Source: Paenibacillus elgii NBRC 100335 | GTDB lineage: Bacteria; Bacillota; Bacilli; Paenibacillales; NBRC-103111 | DNA: 64,000 bases | Assembly (NCBI RefSeq): GCF_004000865.1 | Contig: NZ_BIMB01000012.1 | Location: forward strand, 1 to 64,000 | Direction: 5' to 3' | Part shown: piece after piece, positions 11,601-20,120 of the stretch | How positions within the stretch are numbered: the stretch's first letter is position 1 | Layout of the letters: each line of letters begins with the position of its first letter | Position numbers and translations under genes: made by a program | The notes under the pieces: generated by a model | Seen by the model: only the letters and a program-made list of their open reading frames with translations | What the model was told of the DNA's origin: nothing | Database searches by the model: none

Positions 11601-11982
11601 AGAATTGGAAGACGATATTGTTGAAATTCTCGATCTGGTCGAAGGCATGAAAGAAGGGGCGACGAGAAACCCGCTTATCCGCGACCGGGTTCAACAAAAA
11701 GTGAGAGCCTATTTGACTTATGGCGATCAGTTGGTTAATACGGGCATGGTGGAAGCGAACATTCACGGGCTGTATACGGAAGAAACCGAAGCCCTTATCC
11801 GGGACCACCATGTGCCGACATGGAACACCGCTACCCGCCAAAGCTATTCAGAGTACCGGCTTGCCGGGGTTCATGCCAAAGTGCTTCATCCCGAGTCCAT
11901 TGCCGTGAACGCACAAACAATTCAACAGATCGTCCGCCAAATTGCCGGACCGACGGGCGAAGTCCAAAAGGTGTTGCTCTAA
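8665..11982 (+). CDS. Terminal NRPS: C-lobe remnant, Ser adenylation, carrier and thioesterase
   Basis: 1105 residues. I chose the ATG at 8665 because GGGGAGG lies just upstream; the in-frame GTG at 8599 would start inside a hairpin. The N-terminus (about residues 1-245) matches only the C-terminal lobe of a condensation domain, aligning from the EAYW motif onward, and lacks HHxxxDG. A domain about 260-765, with YTSGSTGKPKG; pocket residues read DVWHFSLVDK, the Ser code known from EntF. Carrier about 780-855 with GGHS (Ser815). Type I thioesterase from about 865, with GYSVGG (nucleophile Ser938) and a C-terminal GVHAKVLHP that should hold the catalytic His. It should add the last Ser and release, probably cyclise, the chain. 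Condensation must come from the C domain ending the upstream protein. Confidence 0.93.
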   Translation: MKSVFEKEEAYWTEKFDAEDSLCCLPFSISANKVVRSDLAAKLSVIERPLPPELSARILALGNGSDMAVYMILLAVVKGILQLYVNRENILVGMPAIASLDKDNPPVHEVLILKNSVSAGSTLKSLLGQIKTSISEAVAHQNLPFRKMVGQLNLQYTAHGVPVINTVVSLSNIHTAAYEQSVSADTVFRFHVENGVITLSLGYDSHRYDPALMDRMIGHLFRLSSVILFQPELELGKVELLSDSEKQQLLHEFNDTAADYPREKTLYGLLEEQVERDPEAVAVLFENERLTYGELNERANRLARTLRAKGVQADRLVGIMAERSLEMVVGIMAILKAGGAYVPIDPEYPEERIRYMLEDSGAQVLLLQRHLREKAAFDGDILELEDAAAYHPDGSNPEPVSGPRHMAYVIYTSGSTGKPKGVMVEHHSVVNRILWMHKRYPIGPADTILQKTAFTFDVSVWELFWWSMVGSKVCMLSVGGEKNPERIVETIARYGITTMHFVPAMLHVFLEYVESLPAAAVLDKLRSLRQVFASGEALPPQHVARFQKAISAVNGAKLINLYGPTEATVDVSYFDCEPDGEYPIIPIGKPIDNTQLYIIKEGTGQLQPIGVAGELCIAGVGVARGYLNRPELTAEKFVKNPFGASAEERMYRTGDLARWLPDGNIEYLGRMDHQVKIRGYRIELGEVEARLLKVEGIQEAIVIARDSESGGKQLYAYFVANRPLTVSELRGTLAQGMPAYMIPSYFAQVERMPLTPNGKIDRKALIAMEGKLQTGLEYVAPRTEQEAQLAQIWQEVLGLEKVGVKDNFFALGGHSLNLMQLVQRVYAETGTELPIHKVFQNPSVESMAYEIWESGSDGDSCHFVKLNSDGPVNVFCFPPGSGYGFSYLELAKALEGYCALYAIDFIDEIEDYGDMVERYADEAIRVQGQSPYVLLGYSVGGNLMFEVAKALEKRGCRVSDMIMVDSLIRQLVTDAMPDEELEDDIVEILDLVEGMKEGATRNPLIRDRVQQKVRAYLTYGDQLVNTGMVEANIHGLYTEETEALIRDHHVPTWNTATRQSYSEYRLAGVHAKVLHPESIAVNAQTIQQIVRQIAGPTGEVQKVLL

Positions 11983-12024
11983 AACGGAGCAGCCTTTTGG
12001 CCAGCCTTGAAAGGGGACAAGTGG

Positions 12025-13809
12025 GTGGCACAAGAACGTAAATCCAGGTTGACCTTATGGAAGGCCGTCTCCTGGATGTGGAAATTCACGAAGCCTTACA
12101 GAGGATGGGTGCTCGTCGGCATCATCGCGGCCATGGCGGCGGCCATCATCGAGGTGTGGACGGGCAGTTTGACCCAGCAGCTGACGACCAGTGCGGAGAA
12201 AGGGGCGGCGCAATCGGTAATCCAAATCGTTTATGCGGTGTTTACGATTATCCTGATCGGTGTCCCTGCTAAATATTTTATGGTCTACGGCGTGGAAAAA
12301 AGCAGCGCCCTGATCGTGAGAGATATCCGCAACCATCTGATGAACCATATAGGAAAATTACCTGTTCACTATCTGGAAAAACTGCACTCCGGCGATGTTC
12401 TTTCGAGGCTTAGCAGCGATTTGCGGCTAATCCAGCAATTTTTGACCCGGGACTTGGCCCAATGGTTTTATCACCCGCTGCTGTTCATCGGCTGCTTTGT
12501 CTGCCTGATCTGGATTCAATGGCAGCTCGTGGTGTTCAGCTTGCTGCTGCTTCCCTTTTCCTTGCTGGCTTCCCAGTGGATAGGAAACCAATTGCGCCAG
12601 CTCACGGAAGAAGCCCAGGAAAATATGGGGCGGATGAACTCCAATCTGCAGGATACGCTGGGCGGCATGCCGATCGTTAAAAGCTATTTGCTATCCGGAA
12701 TTATGTTCCGTTCATATCAATCTCTGCTTCAGCTGACGCTGCAAAAAAAATTAGCCCTGAAAAAAAGGGAGGCTTGGATTACCCCCGTTCTGTTTACGCT
12801 GATGATCAGTCCGATCGTCTTCTCGGTGGTCTACGGAAGCTATTTAATTTCCAAAGGCTTGTTCAGCACGGGAGAGCTGGTTGCTTTTCTATACCTGCTG
12901 AATTTGTGTCTGGACCCGCTTGACCACATCCCGGCGCTCATTACGAATACATTTGAAATGAGCGGAGCGTTAAAAAGAGTGGTGGACATCGGGAATCAGC
13001 CCGTCGAAAACCAGGAGGGGCATGCCATTGAAAGAACGGAACTTCCGCCGATCGAGTTCGATAACGTCAGCTTCGCTTACGAGCCGGCTTCCCCAATCCT
13101 TCAGAAGCTGAGCTTCACGGTGCCGAAAGGGAAGACGATCGCTTTGGTGGGGGCGAGCGGCGGGGGGAAAAGCACCGTATTTAAGCTCTTGTGCGGCTTT
13201 TACGCCTTGCAGGAGGGCCAAGGGACGATTAAAGTATTCGGTCAGCCGATCATGAACAGCAATTTAAACGATCTGCGCTCCCATTTTTCGGTGATGACGC
13301 AGGATTCGTATTTGTTCGGCGGCACCGTCGCCGAGAATATCGCCTACGGCCGGGCGAACGCTTCGATGGATGAGGTGATCGAAGCGGCCAAGCTGGCGAA
13401 CGCACACTCTTTTATTATGGAGCTTCCGGAAGGCTACCAAACCGAGGTGGGCGAGCGAGGCGGATTTCTGTCCGGCGGCCAGCGCCAGCGTATTGCCATT
13501 GCTCGCGCCTTTCTGAAGGATGCGCCCATCCTGCTGCTGGACGAGCCGACCTCTGCTTTGGACACGGAGTCGGAAATGTTCGTCCAGGAAGCGCTGAGCG
13601 TTTTGATGAAAGAAAGGACGACCATCGTGATTGCCCATCGGCTGACGACTATTGAGAATGCGGACGAAATCTGGGTCATGGACCGCGGGACGATTGCCGA
13701 AGCGGGGAGTCATGCTCAGCTGCTGGCCAAGAAAGGGCTGTACGCCCAATCGTACCATCAGGAGTTTACAACAGATACCGGCAAGAGCAAGGAGGTGGCT
13801 TATACGTGA
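12025..13809 (+). CDS. ABC exporter half-transporter, probable lipopeptide export
   Basis: 594 residues if translation begins at the GTG at 12025, which follows AAAGGGG by about 8 nt; a TTG at 12007 is the longer alternative. The N-terminal half is a six-helix type IV exporter membrane domain. The C-terminal half is the ATPase: Walker A GASGGGKST, signature LSGGQRQR, Walker B ILLLDEPTSALD and an H-loop at AHRLTT. It starts 42 bases after the thioesterase synthetase and overlaps the next half-transporter by 4 bases, so the two should be co-translated and form a heterodimer. Paired exporters of this size are known in polymyxin-type clusters. Export of the lipopeptide or self-resistance is inferred from position only. 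Confidence 0.9.
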   Translation: MAQERKSRLTLWKAVSWMWKFTKPYRGWVLVGIIAAMAAAIIEVWTGSLTQQLTTSAEKGAAQSVIQIVYAVFTIILIGVPAKYFMVYGVEKSSALIVRDIRNHLMNHIGKLPVHYLEKLHSGDVLSRLSSDLRLIQQFLTRDLAQWFYHPLLFIGCFVCLIWIQWQLVVFSLLLLPFSLLASQWIGNQLRQLTEEAQENMGRMNSNLQDTLGGMPIVKSYLLSGIMFRSYQSLLQLTLQKKLALKKREAWITPVLFTLMISPIVFSVVYGSYLISKGLFSTGELVAFLYLLNLCLDPLDHIPALITNTFEMSGALKRVVDIGNQPVENQEGHAIERTELPPIEFDNVSFAYEPASPILQKLSFTVPKGKTIALVGASGGGKSTVFKLLCGFYALQEGQGTIKVFGQPIMNSNLNDLRSHFSVMTQDSYLFGGTVAENIAYGRANASMDEVIEAAKLANAHSFIMELPEGYQTEVGERGGFLSGGQRQRIAIARAFLKDAPILLLDEPTSALDTESEMFVQEALSVLMKERTTIVIAHRLTTIENADEIWVMDRGTIAEAGSHAQLLAKKGLYAQSYHQEFTTDTGKSKEVAYT

Positions 13810-15539
13810 ATGGCGGCGTCATGCTCACTTATATGAAAGAGCTCGGCTACATGATGAGCTTTATGAATCCGCGGCGCAGGGTCCAATATTTCGTGGGGCT
13901 CACCGTCAGCACGATCGTTCACACCTTGTTCTTCGTCGCGTTCAGCCTGGTGATCCAGCGTTTGGTCAATTTTGCCCAGACCCAGGATTCCTCTCTGATG
14001 TATCAAGCCTTTTACATCTTGGGAGGCTCGCTGCTGATCGTCAACCTGATCGCTCCCGGGTTCACCTATATGTATCAGCGCAGCGTGGAGTATACGATGG
14101 TTGATATCCGGGAGCGTATATACCGCAAGCTGTGCCGGCTGCGTGTCGGATATCTGGAGCAGACCCATAACGGGGATCTGGTTTCGAGAATGACTAACGA
14201 TGTGTCGACCCTGGAAATGACGTACACGAGCGTGTTTTTCGCGATTCTGCTGCAGCTCACGCTCAGTATAGGAGCCGTATTGACGATGTTCGTCATGCAT
14301 TGGCAATTGGCGAGCGCTTCGTTCGTGGTGCTGCTCATTTCCTTTGCAATCAGCATCCGGTTCGTCCGGCAAATCCGAACGCTGTACGAGCAGTCGCTTA
14401 CCCTGCTGGGCAAGATGACGGAGAAGTTTTCCGATTTTATCGGGGGGATTCAGCTTGTTAAATTGTTCCATATTCGTCCGATTTTTGCCCAGTACCGCGA
14501 CCTGAACGAGCAGGCAACAAGGGTAGCCGAGCAAACCGCCACTAAAAACGGGATGCTGGCTGCGGTCAATCATTTTGTCAGCTACGTTACGTTCTGCGGA
14601 ATGATTGTCGTAGGCGGATTGCTGTATGCCCATGGCCTTATCGCCATGGGGACAGTGGTGGCGTTGGCGGTTCTTCAGATCAGTTTGACGCACGCGATTT
14701 TGAATTTCGGCACCTTTTTGTCACAGGCGCAAAATTCGCTCGCCGGCGCTCTTCGCATTAAAGAGGTTCTGGAGGAGCAGGAAGAGCCCGAGCGAATCGG
14801 CCTCAGCGGGAAGGACGCCGTATCGCCCGCTATGGTGGAATTCTGCGACGTCGAATTTTCCTATCAAGCGGATAAAAAGGTGCTGCGCGAAATGTCCATG
14901 CAGGTGTATCCGGGCCAAGTCGCGGCAATCGTCGGGGCAAGCGGCAGCGGCAAGAGCACGCTGATCAAATTGCTGCTGGGCTTTTATCCGGTCGAACGCG
15001 GAGAAATTATGCTGCAGGGCAAGCCGTTCGGTCACTACACCTTGGAGGAGATTCGCGGGCAAATCGCCTACGTGCCACAGGACGCCTTTTTATTTAGCGG
15101 GACGATCGAGGACAATATTCGTTACGGGAATCCGCAGGCGACGGCAGAAGAGGTGATTGAAGCCGCCAAGGCCGCCTATGCCCACCATTTTATTCAGGAA
15201 CTGCCCGAGCAGTACCAGACGCAAGTAGGGGAGCGGGGGGCGTCGCTATCGGGCGGGCAAAGACAGCGCATTGCGATTGCGAGAGCCATCCTGAAAAATG
15301 CGCCGATCCTGCTGCTGGATGAGGCTACCTCCGCGCTCGATACCGAATCGGAATATTGGGTGCAGGAGGCGCTGAACCGCTTGATGAAAGGGCGCACAAC
15401 GATTATGATCGCCCATCGTTTAAGCACGGTGGAGAAGGCCGATTTCATTGTGGTGATGAACCAGGGCAGCGTGGTAGAGCAGGGCGCCCATCAACAATTG
15501 CTTGACCGCGGCGGCTATTACGCGAAGCTGTACGGATAG
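13806..15539 (+). CDS. ABC exporter half-transporter, second subunit
   Basis: 577 residues from the GTG at 13806, which overlaps the TGA of the previous gene (GTGA) and has GGAGG at 13791-13795. Membrane domain about residues 1-320, ATPase about 335-570: Walker A GASGSGKST, signature LSGGQRQR, Walker B ILLLDEATSALD, H-loop AHRLST. Both partners keep canonical ATPase motifs, so neither half shows an obviously degenerate site. This is the last gene of the rightward synthetase operon; a strong terminator follows within 100 bases. Confidence 0.9.
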   Translation: MNGGVMLTYMKELGYMMSFMNPRRRVQYFVGLTVSTIVHTLFFVAFSLVIQRLVNFAQTQDSSLMYQAFYILGGSLLIVNLIAPGFTYMYQRSVEYTMVDIRERIYRKLCRLRVGYLEQTHNGDLVSRMTNDVSTLEMTYTSVFFAILLQLTLSIGAVLTMFVMHWQLASASFVVLLISFAISIRFVRQIRTLYEQSLTLLGKMTEKFSDFIGGIQLVKLFHIRPIFAQYRDLNEQATRVAEQTATKNGMLAAVNHFVSYVTFCGMIVVGGLLYAHGLIAMGTVVALAVLQISLTHAILNFGTFLSQAQNSLAGALRIKEVLEEQEEPERIGLSGKDAVSPAMVEFCDVEFSYQADKKVLREMSMQVYPGQVAAIVGASGSGKSTLIKLLLGFYPVERGEIMLQGKPFGHYTLEEIRGQIAYVPQDAFLFSGTIEDNIRYGNPQATAEEVIEAAKAAYAHHFIQELPEQYQTQVGERGASLSGGQRQRIAIARAILKNAPILLLDEATSALDTESEYWVQEALNRLMKGRTTIMIAHRLSTVEKADFIVVMNQGSVVEQGAHQQLLDRGGYYAKLYG

Positions 15540-15590
15540 CGGTAAGGTATCCCTTCCCTTGGACGGAACTAATTCATGCAGTCGAATGCA

Positions 15591-15630
15591 AAACAGGCAG
15601 AGGCCGATAACGGCTCCTGCCTGTTTTTTT
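15591..15630 (+). terminator. Terminator of the synthetase/exporter operon
   Basis: AAACAGGCAG (15591-15600) pairs perfectly with CTGCCTGTTT (15617-15626), followed by more T residues. It lies between convergent genes and has a shorter T-tract on the other strand, so it may also serve the leftward importer operon. Confidence 0.85.
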
Positions 15631-15642
15631 ATACGATGCGTT

Positions 15643-16698
15643 CTACTTGCCCTGCTTCACTTCGTTCAAGAGCGAGAGGTCGAGGAATTTGCTCAGGTCC
15701 AGCTCCTCTTTCTTCACGTCCTTGATGTAGCCGGCCTCGATGGAGACGCGGGCCATTTCTTCGATCGCTTCCTTGCTGACGTCCGTCGTCAGATTCAAGT
15801 GGGAGATCGCCGCTTTAATCAAAGCGACATCCATTCCTTTTCCGCTGAGCGCCTTTAATTGGTTGTTGATCAGTTCATACGCTTTGTCCGGATTTTTCTT
15901 GATAAAATCAATCGCGTCCGCATTGGCTTGAATGGCTCCCTTCGCCAGCTCGCGGTTATCTTTCAGGAACTTGTCGCTGGCAACGAGAATCGTGAGAGGA
16001 TAGTTCCCGTTGTTCGGCGGAATTTGATCCCATGGCACGATCACTTTGCCGATGCCTTCCTGTTCCATCTGCGTGGCCCACGGCTCGGGAATGAGCGTCG
16101 CGTCGATTTCTTTCTGGCGCATCGCCACGAGCGTATCCGCCGGAGCCCGAGCAATCAGCTGTACACCGCTCTTGTCGGTCGTCACGTTCAGATTGTTCTG
16201 CTTCAGCAGCAGGCGGAGCGAAATTTCGTTCGTGCTGCCTTTCGTCGGGATGGCGACGGTTTTGCCGACCAAATCCTTGACGCTGTTGATGCCGGAATCT
16301 TTGCCGGCTACAAGTACTGCGCCTCCATTATTCGAACCGGAAATGACACGGAAGTTTTTGCTTTTCAGGAACTGGTTCGTCGAAGGTCCGGGACCGACGA
16401 AGCCGAGGTCGATCTGATCCGTAGCCAGCGCGGTGGAGAAGTCGGACCCGTTGTCGAACGGCGTCACCTCGATCTTGACGTTCTCGCCCCAATATTTCTT
16501 GAACAAGCCCTGCTCCAGGGCGACATAGCCTGGCGCATGGGTAACGTTCTTGAAGATGCCGAGCCGTACCGTTTTCGCCGCGGCCGGTTTGTTCGCTCCG
16601 GCGGCTCCGTCTTTCGGTGCTTCCGATTTGCTTCCGCAGGCGGAAAGTGCAAGCGATGCGGTCAGAACGACCGCCAATAGTGCAGACCACTTTTTCAT
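15643..16698 (-). CDS. Sulfonate/nitrate/taurine-type ABC importer, lipoprotein binding protein
   Basis: 351 residues. A lipoprotein signal is clear: MKK, a hydrophobic core, then the lipobox LSAC and a GSKSE spacer, so it should be anchored to the outer face of the membrane. The mature part resembles the NMT1/SsuA fold, with segments such as GFVGPGPST and GKTVAIPTKGS. It is the last gene of a leftward set with an ATPase and a permease, preceded by AAAGGAGAG. No desulfonating monooxygenase (SsuD) is present here, so the substrate cannot be fixed; aliphatic sulfonates, taurine or nitrate-like anions are options. Confidence 0.85.
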   Translation of the reverse strand: MKKWSALLAVVLTASLALSACGSKSEAPKDGAAGANKPAAAKTVRLGIFKNVTHAPGYVALEQGLFKKYWGENVKIEVTPFDNGSDFSTALATDQIDLGFVGPGPSTNQFLKSKNFRVISGSNNGGAVLVAGKDSGINSVKDLVGKTVAIPTKGSTNEISLRLLLKQNNLNVTTDKSGVQLIARAPADTLVAMRQKEIDATLIPEPWATQMEQEGIGKVIVPWDQIPPNNGNYPLTILVASDKFLKDNRELAKGAIQANADAIDFIKKNPDKAYELINNQLKALSGKGMDVALIKAAISHLNLTTDVSKEAIEEMARVSIEAGYIKDVKKEELDLSKFLDLSLLNEVKQGK

Positions 16699-16756
16699 AG
16701 TTCCGTTTCTCTCCTTTGTTTAGCACAAGCCTTTCGACCGTGCTGCCCCCGATTGG

Positions 16757-17521
16757 TTATTTTTTGCCGCTGATTAGACCGTAGCGAAGTAACAGTTTAT
16801 CCTCAAGCCGCTTGAAGCAAAAATGGTCGGACACCGTGCCGAGCACGGCGATGATGATCACGATGCAGAGCATGAGCGCCGTATCCGCCAGATTGCGGCC
16901 GTCCTGCAGCAGCTGTCCGAGGCCGACGCCTTTGGCGATCAGCTCGCCCGCGACAAGCGCCCGCCAGGCAAAAGCCCAGGCGACGCGAACGCCGGTAATC
17001 ATGTGAGGGAACGCGGCGGGGACCATGATTTGGTAAAACATGCGCATGCCGTCGCCGGTTCCCATCGTTTGCGCCGCTTTGATATAAATGGAAGGGATGT
17101 TTTTGATCCCCGTCCGGCTGGCCATCGCCATCGTCCATGTGGCGCCCAGCGTGGTGATGAAGATGACCGAGAAATCGTTCATACCGAACCAGATGATGGC
17201 AAAAGGCAGCCAAGCGATACTCGGAATCGTCTGCAGCGCGACAACCAGAAAGCCGATCGTGTCGTCGATTAAGCGGTACCGGGCGAACAGGAAGCCGAGC
17301 ACCGTGCCGACCAGGATCGAGATGGCAAAAGCGAGCAGAAGCCGCGTCAGGCTTTGAAACGTCGCTTCAAGCAGCTGTCCGTGGACGAATCCGTCGTAGA
17401 ACGCTTGAAACGTCTGGGTGACGGAAGGGAACTTCCAGCCCCAGTCGAATATTCTAAATCCCGCTTCCCACGCTATCAAGAGCAGAACCAGGAAGAGGCC
17501 CCTTCTTAATGCTGTACTCAT
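16757..17521 (-). CDS. ABC importer permease, SsuC/TauC type
   Basis: 254 residues, about six membrane helices, with the EAA-type cytoplasmic loop around AAQTMGTGDGMRMFYQIMVP, where the ATPase docks. Its start overlaps the end of the ATPase gene by 68 bases in another frame and has a GGAGG-type site within it, so coupled translation is likely. It forms the membrane channel of the importer with the ATPase upstream and the lipoprotein downstream. Confidence 0.88.
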   Translation of the reverse strand: MSTALRRGLFLVLLLIAWEAGFRIFDWGWKFPSVTQTFQAFYDGFVHGQLLEATFQSLTRLLLAFAISILVGTVLGFLFARYRLIDDTIGFLVVALQTIPSIAWLPFAIIWFGMNDFSVIFITTLGATWTMAMASRTGIKNIPSIYIKAAQTMGTGDGMRMFYQIMVPAAFPHMITGVRVAWAFAWRALVAGELIAKGVGLGQLLQDGRNLADTALMLCIVIIIAVLGTVSDHFCFKRLEDKLLLRYGLISGKK

Positions 17522-18302
17522 CGCCCATCTCCTCCTTTACCACTTTTTCCAGCTCGTCGGCCAGCGCATCCATAATGCTGGCTTCCACGTGATGCAGGAC
17601 GGAGTCGGCGTAATCGCGCGGACGCGCCGCCTGAACGGCGAATTCCTTCTTGATCTTCCCGGGCCGGGTCGACATGACCAGCACGCGGTCCGACAAGATG
17701 ACGGCTTCACGGATGTTATGCGTAATGAACAGGATCGTTTTGCGCGTCCGCATCCAAATTTCTTCAAGCTCCTTGTGCAAAATGAGCCGGGTCTGTTCGT
17801 CCAGTGCCGCAAAAGGCTCATCCATCAGCAAAATTTCCGGGTCCATCGCCAGCGCCCGGGCAATGGCTGCACGCTGTTTCATCCCGCCCGACAGCTCGTG
17901 CGGGTAACGGTCCGCGAATTTGCTCAAATGCACCGCTTTGATCTGCTCCATCGCCATGGCTTCGCGTTCCTTCTTGCCGATGCCTTTTTGCTTCAGGCCG
18001 AACGCAACGTTATCCAGCACCGTCAGCCAAGGAAACAAGGCATGCTCCTGAAAGACGACGACGCGGTCGGGTCCGGGCGCGCTGCATGGCTTGCCGTTCA
18101 CCGTAATGGTTCCTTGCTCGGCTTGCTCCAGACCGGCGACCAGATTGAGCAGCGTGGATTTGCCGCATCCCGACGGGCCGAGCAGCGAGACGAATTCGCC
18201 CTTGCGGATCGTGAGGGAAACGTTATCAATGGCGGTAAAGCTGCCGCCGGTACGCTGATGGAATGTCTTGCTGACGTCTTGGATTTCAATCAATGATTTC
18301 AC
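17454..18302 (-). CDS. ABC importer ATPase, SsuB/TauB type
   Basis: 282 residues. Walker A GPSGCGKST, signature LSGGMKQR, Walker B ILLMDEPFAALD and an H-loop at ITHNIREA are those of the nitrate/sulfonate importer ATPases. A good AGGAGAG site precedes the ATG. The C-terminal tail of about 30 residues overlaps the permease gene. First gene of the leftward operon, behind a promoter with TTGACA. Confidence 0.9.
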   Translation of the reverse strand: MKSLIEIQDVSKTFHQRTGGSFTAIDNVSLTIRKGEFVSLLGPSGCGKSTLLNLVAGLEQAEQGTITVNGKPCSAPGPDRVVVFQEHALFPWLTVLDNVAFGLKQKGIGKKEREAMAMEQIKAVHLSKFADRYPHELSGGMKQRAAIARALAMDPEILLMDEPFAALDEQTRLILHKELEEIWMRTRKTILFITHNIREAVILSDRVLVMSTRPGKIKKEFAVQAARPRDYADSVLHHVEASIMDALADELEKVVKEEMGDEYSIKKGPLPGSALDSVGSGI

Positions 18303-18349
18303 TCTCCTCGAAGAGACATGAGAAAATGCATAATCAACTATACCAACTT

Positions 18350-18377
18350 ATTTTATAGGAATTAGGTGTATTGTCAA
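18350..18377 (-). promoter_or_regulatory. Promoter of the ABC importer operon
   Basis: On the - strand TTGACA (18372-18377) is followed after 16 nt by TAAAAT (18350-18355). The spacer and downstream bases hold an AATTCC...GGTATA-like arrangement that could bind a sulfur regulator such as CymR; that part is a guess. Confidence 0.6.
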
Positions 18378-18465
18378 CTACAAATTTTGCAGGATTTCGC
18401 GGTCTTTTGTCGAATGGTAGAGGAAGACCACATTTTTCCTATTTAATAGAAAGGTATGGGTGTGA

Positions 18466-19389
18466 ATGAAGCGAATGAAGCGAGTCGCGGTTCTTGCCGC
18501 GATCATTAGCGGAGCGTTCGCCGCCGGCGTTTACGCCGAGGACGTTTTGCAGCGGGTCGACGCCTACTTGCGTCCCGATTTCAACCTCGTGCTGGACGGG
18601 GAGTCCGTCAAGCTGTCGGAAGCGCCGCTGGTTTACAAGGACAAGAGCTACCTGCCGCTGGCCGATCTGACCCGGCTGCTTGGCGCCAACCTGCTCTGGA
18701 GAGAAGATACGAAGACGATCTACATCAACAGCCGGATCAATCCCGAGCAGAAGACGGAGGATTCGAACCAGGAATACGAATCGATCGAGCTGTCCGACCC
18801 GTACTCGATTACGCTCAAATACCTTGGGGCCGAGTATCCGATGCTTCTGACGTACAACAAGAAGAACATGTCCGCCTACGTCCCGTATTACCGGGAAACC
18901 GACGTCAAACGGATGGGCATCGATACGAGCGGCTTGAAGAAAGCACGAGAGCGCCTGACCGGCGTGGTGTATGTCAACGAGCAGGAGCTGAAGAAGCGCT
19001 GGCGGCAGAACCCGGAGCAGGTGTATTCCACCAATGGCGACAATTACATCATCAACGGGGAAGTCAGCCCGAAAAAGATCGATGCGCTGCGGACGTACAT
19101 CAAAAATTCGCAGATGCTCAAGTATGGGGAAATGGTGTTTTACCAAAAAGCGGTCATTATCGACAAGCGCGAGGAAGAGGATGAGTACGATTACTTGTTC
19201 CACGAAACCGTGCAACTGCCTGTTGCTCCGAACAGCCCTCCACCGCCGAACGGAGGCGTGGTCAAACGTTTTATGCTGGGGCGTGTGAAGCTGACTAAAA
19301 ACAACGCTTCCTCCGAGCTCAGCTACATCGTCAACATGGTCGACCGCATAGATTTGCAGGAGGAAGCCAACAAACGGGGTACTCGTTAA
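18466..19389 (+). CDS. Secreted protein with copper amine oxidase N-terminal-like (stalk) domain
   Basis: 307 residues. The start MKRMKRVAV plus a hydrophobic stretch ending near GVYAED is a signal peptide. Residues about 35-90 (LVLDGESVKL, YLPLADLTRLLGANLLW, KTIYIN) match the repeated stalk domain often found in exported Paenibacillus proteins. The remaining 200 residues are polar and I do not recognise them. The gene stands alone and its end overlaps the end of the convergent response regulator by 4 bases. Role unknown; cell-surface or wall-associated is the most one can say. Confidence 0.7.
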   Translation: MKRMKRVAVLAAIISGAFAAGVYAEDVLQRVDAYLRPDFNLVLDGESVKLSEAPLVYKDKSYLPLADLTRLLGANLLWREDTKTIYINSRINPEQKTEDSNQEYESIELSDPYSITLKYLGAEYPMLLTYNKKNMSAYVPYYRETDVKRMGIDTSGLKKARERLTGVVYVNEQELKKRWRQNPEQVYSTNGDNYIINGEVSPKKIDALRTYIKNSQMLKYGEMVFYQKAVIIDKREEEDEYDYLFHETVQLPVAPNSPPPPNGGVVKRFMLGRVKLTKNNASSELSYIVNMVDRIDLQEEANKRGTR

Positions 19390-20072
19390 TCTTCGTGTTT
19401 CCAATAGAGAATGGCAATTTGCGTCCGGTCTCTCAGACCGAGCTTGCTCAAAATCTCCGATATGTAATTTTTGATCGTCCCTTCGCTCAGGAACAATTCC
19501 TGGGCGATTTCTTTATTGGACAGCCCTTGCGCGATTTTATCGACCACCTGCTTCTCCGTGGGGGTGAGGCCGTACGATTCGAATCTGGCAAAAGGGTCCT
19601 TGCGGCTCTGCGTCACTTGTTCCAAAGCCGCCTCCGGTTGTACGGAAGACTGGGGTTGTATCCAGCCGGTCAGCTTGCGGGCAATATCCGGGTGGATGAG
19701 CCAGTTGCCTTGGTGAACCGTTTTAATGCCTTGCACGATCCGGTCCGGCGGGATATTCTTGAGCAGATAGCCGCTTGCGCCGTTGCGCAGCGCCTCGACG
19801 ATATACTCGTCGTCGTCGAAGGTCGTCAGAATGAGCACGCGGGTATCGGGCGACGTTCGCTTGATGTTCAGCGTGCCTTCGACCCCGGAGCAATTCGGCA
19901 TGCGAATATCCATCAGCACGACATCCGCGGTTTGTCCGTCGGTAAAAAAGCGGTGGGCTTCGTTTCCGTCGCCGCATGCTCCGACTACGCGTAATTCCGG
20001 GTCCAGCTCCAAAATCATTTTCATGCTTTCGCGGATAAACGGGTCGTCGTCAACAATCAATACTCGAATCAT
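19386..20072 (-). CDS. NarL/LuxR-family response regulator (LnrK/LiaR-like)
   Basis: 228 residues. Receiver domain about 1-120 with acidic pocket VDDD, phospho-acceptor Asp in VLMDIRMP and Lys in LKNIPPD. A linker leads to a LuxR-type helix-turn-helix at about 160-225 (LTPTEKQVVDKIAQGLSNKE, then EGTIKNY). It lies 48 bases downstream of a sensor kinase in the same operon. Divergent to the pair is a three-gene ABC-2 transporter, the arrangement of antibiotic-sensing modules such as LnrJK-LnrLMN in B. subtilis. It probably binds the palindrome at 21301-21329. Confidence 0.88.
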   Translation of the reverse strand: MIRVLIVDDDPFIRESMKMILELDPELRVVGACGDGNEAHRFFTDGQTADVVLMDIRMPNCSGVEGTLNIKRTSPDTRVLILTTFDDDEYIVEALRNGASGYLLKNIPPDRIVQGIKTVHQGNWLIHPDIARKLTGWIQPQSSVQPEAALEQVTQSRKDPFARFESYGLTPTEKQVVDKIAQGLSNKEIAQELFLSEGTIKNYISEILSKLGLRDRTQIAILYWKHED

Positions 20073-20120
20073 GGCAGCATTACCCGCCTCCTCGTGGTTG
20101 GAATCTTTCGTCGGTGCCTC

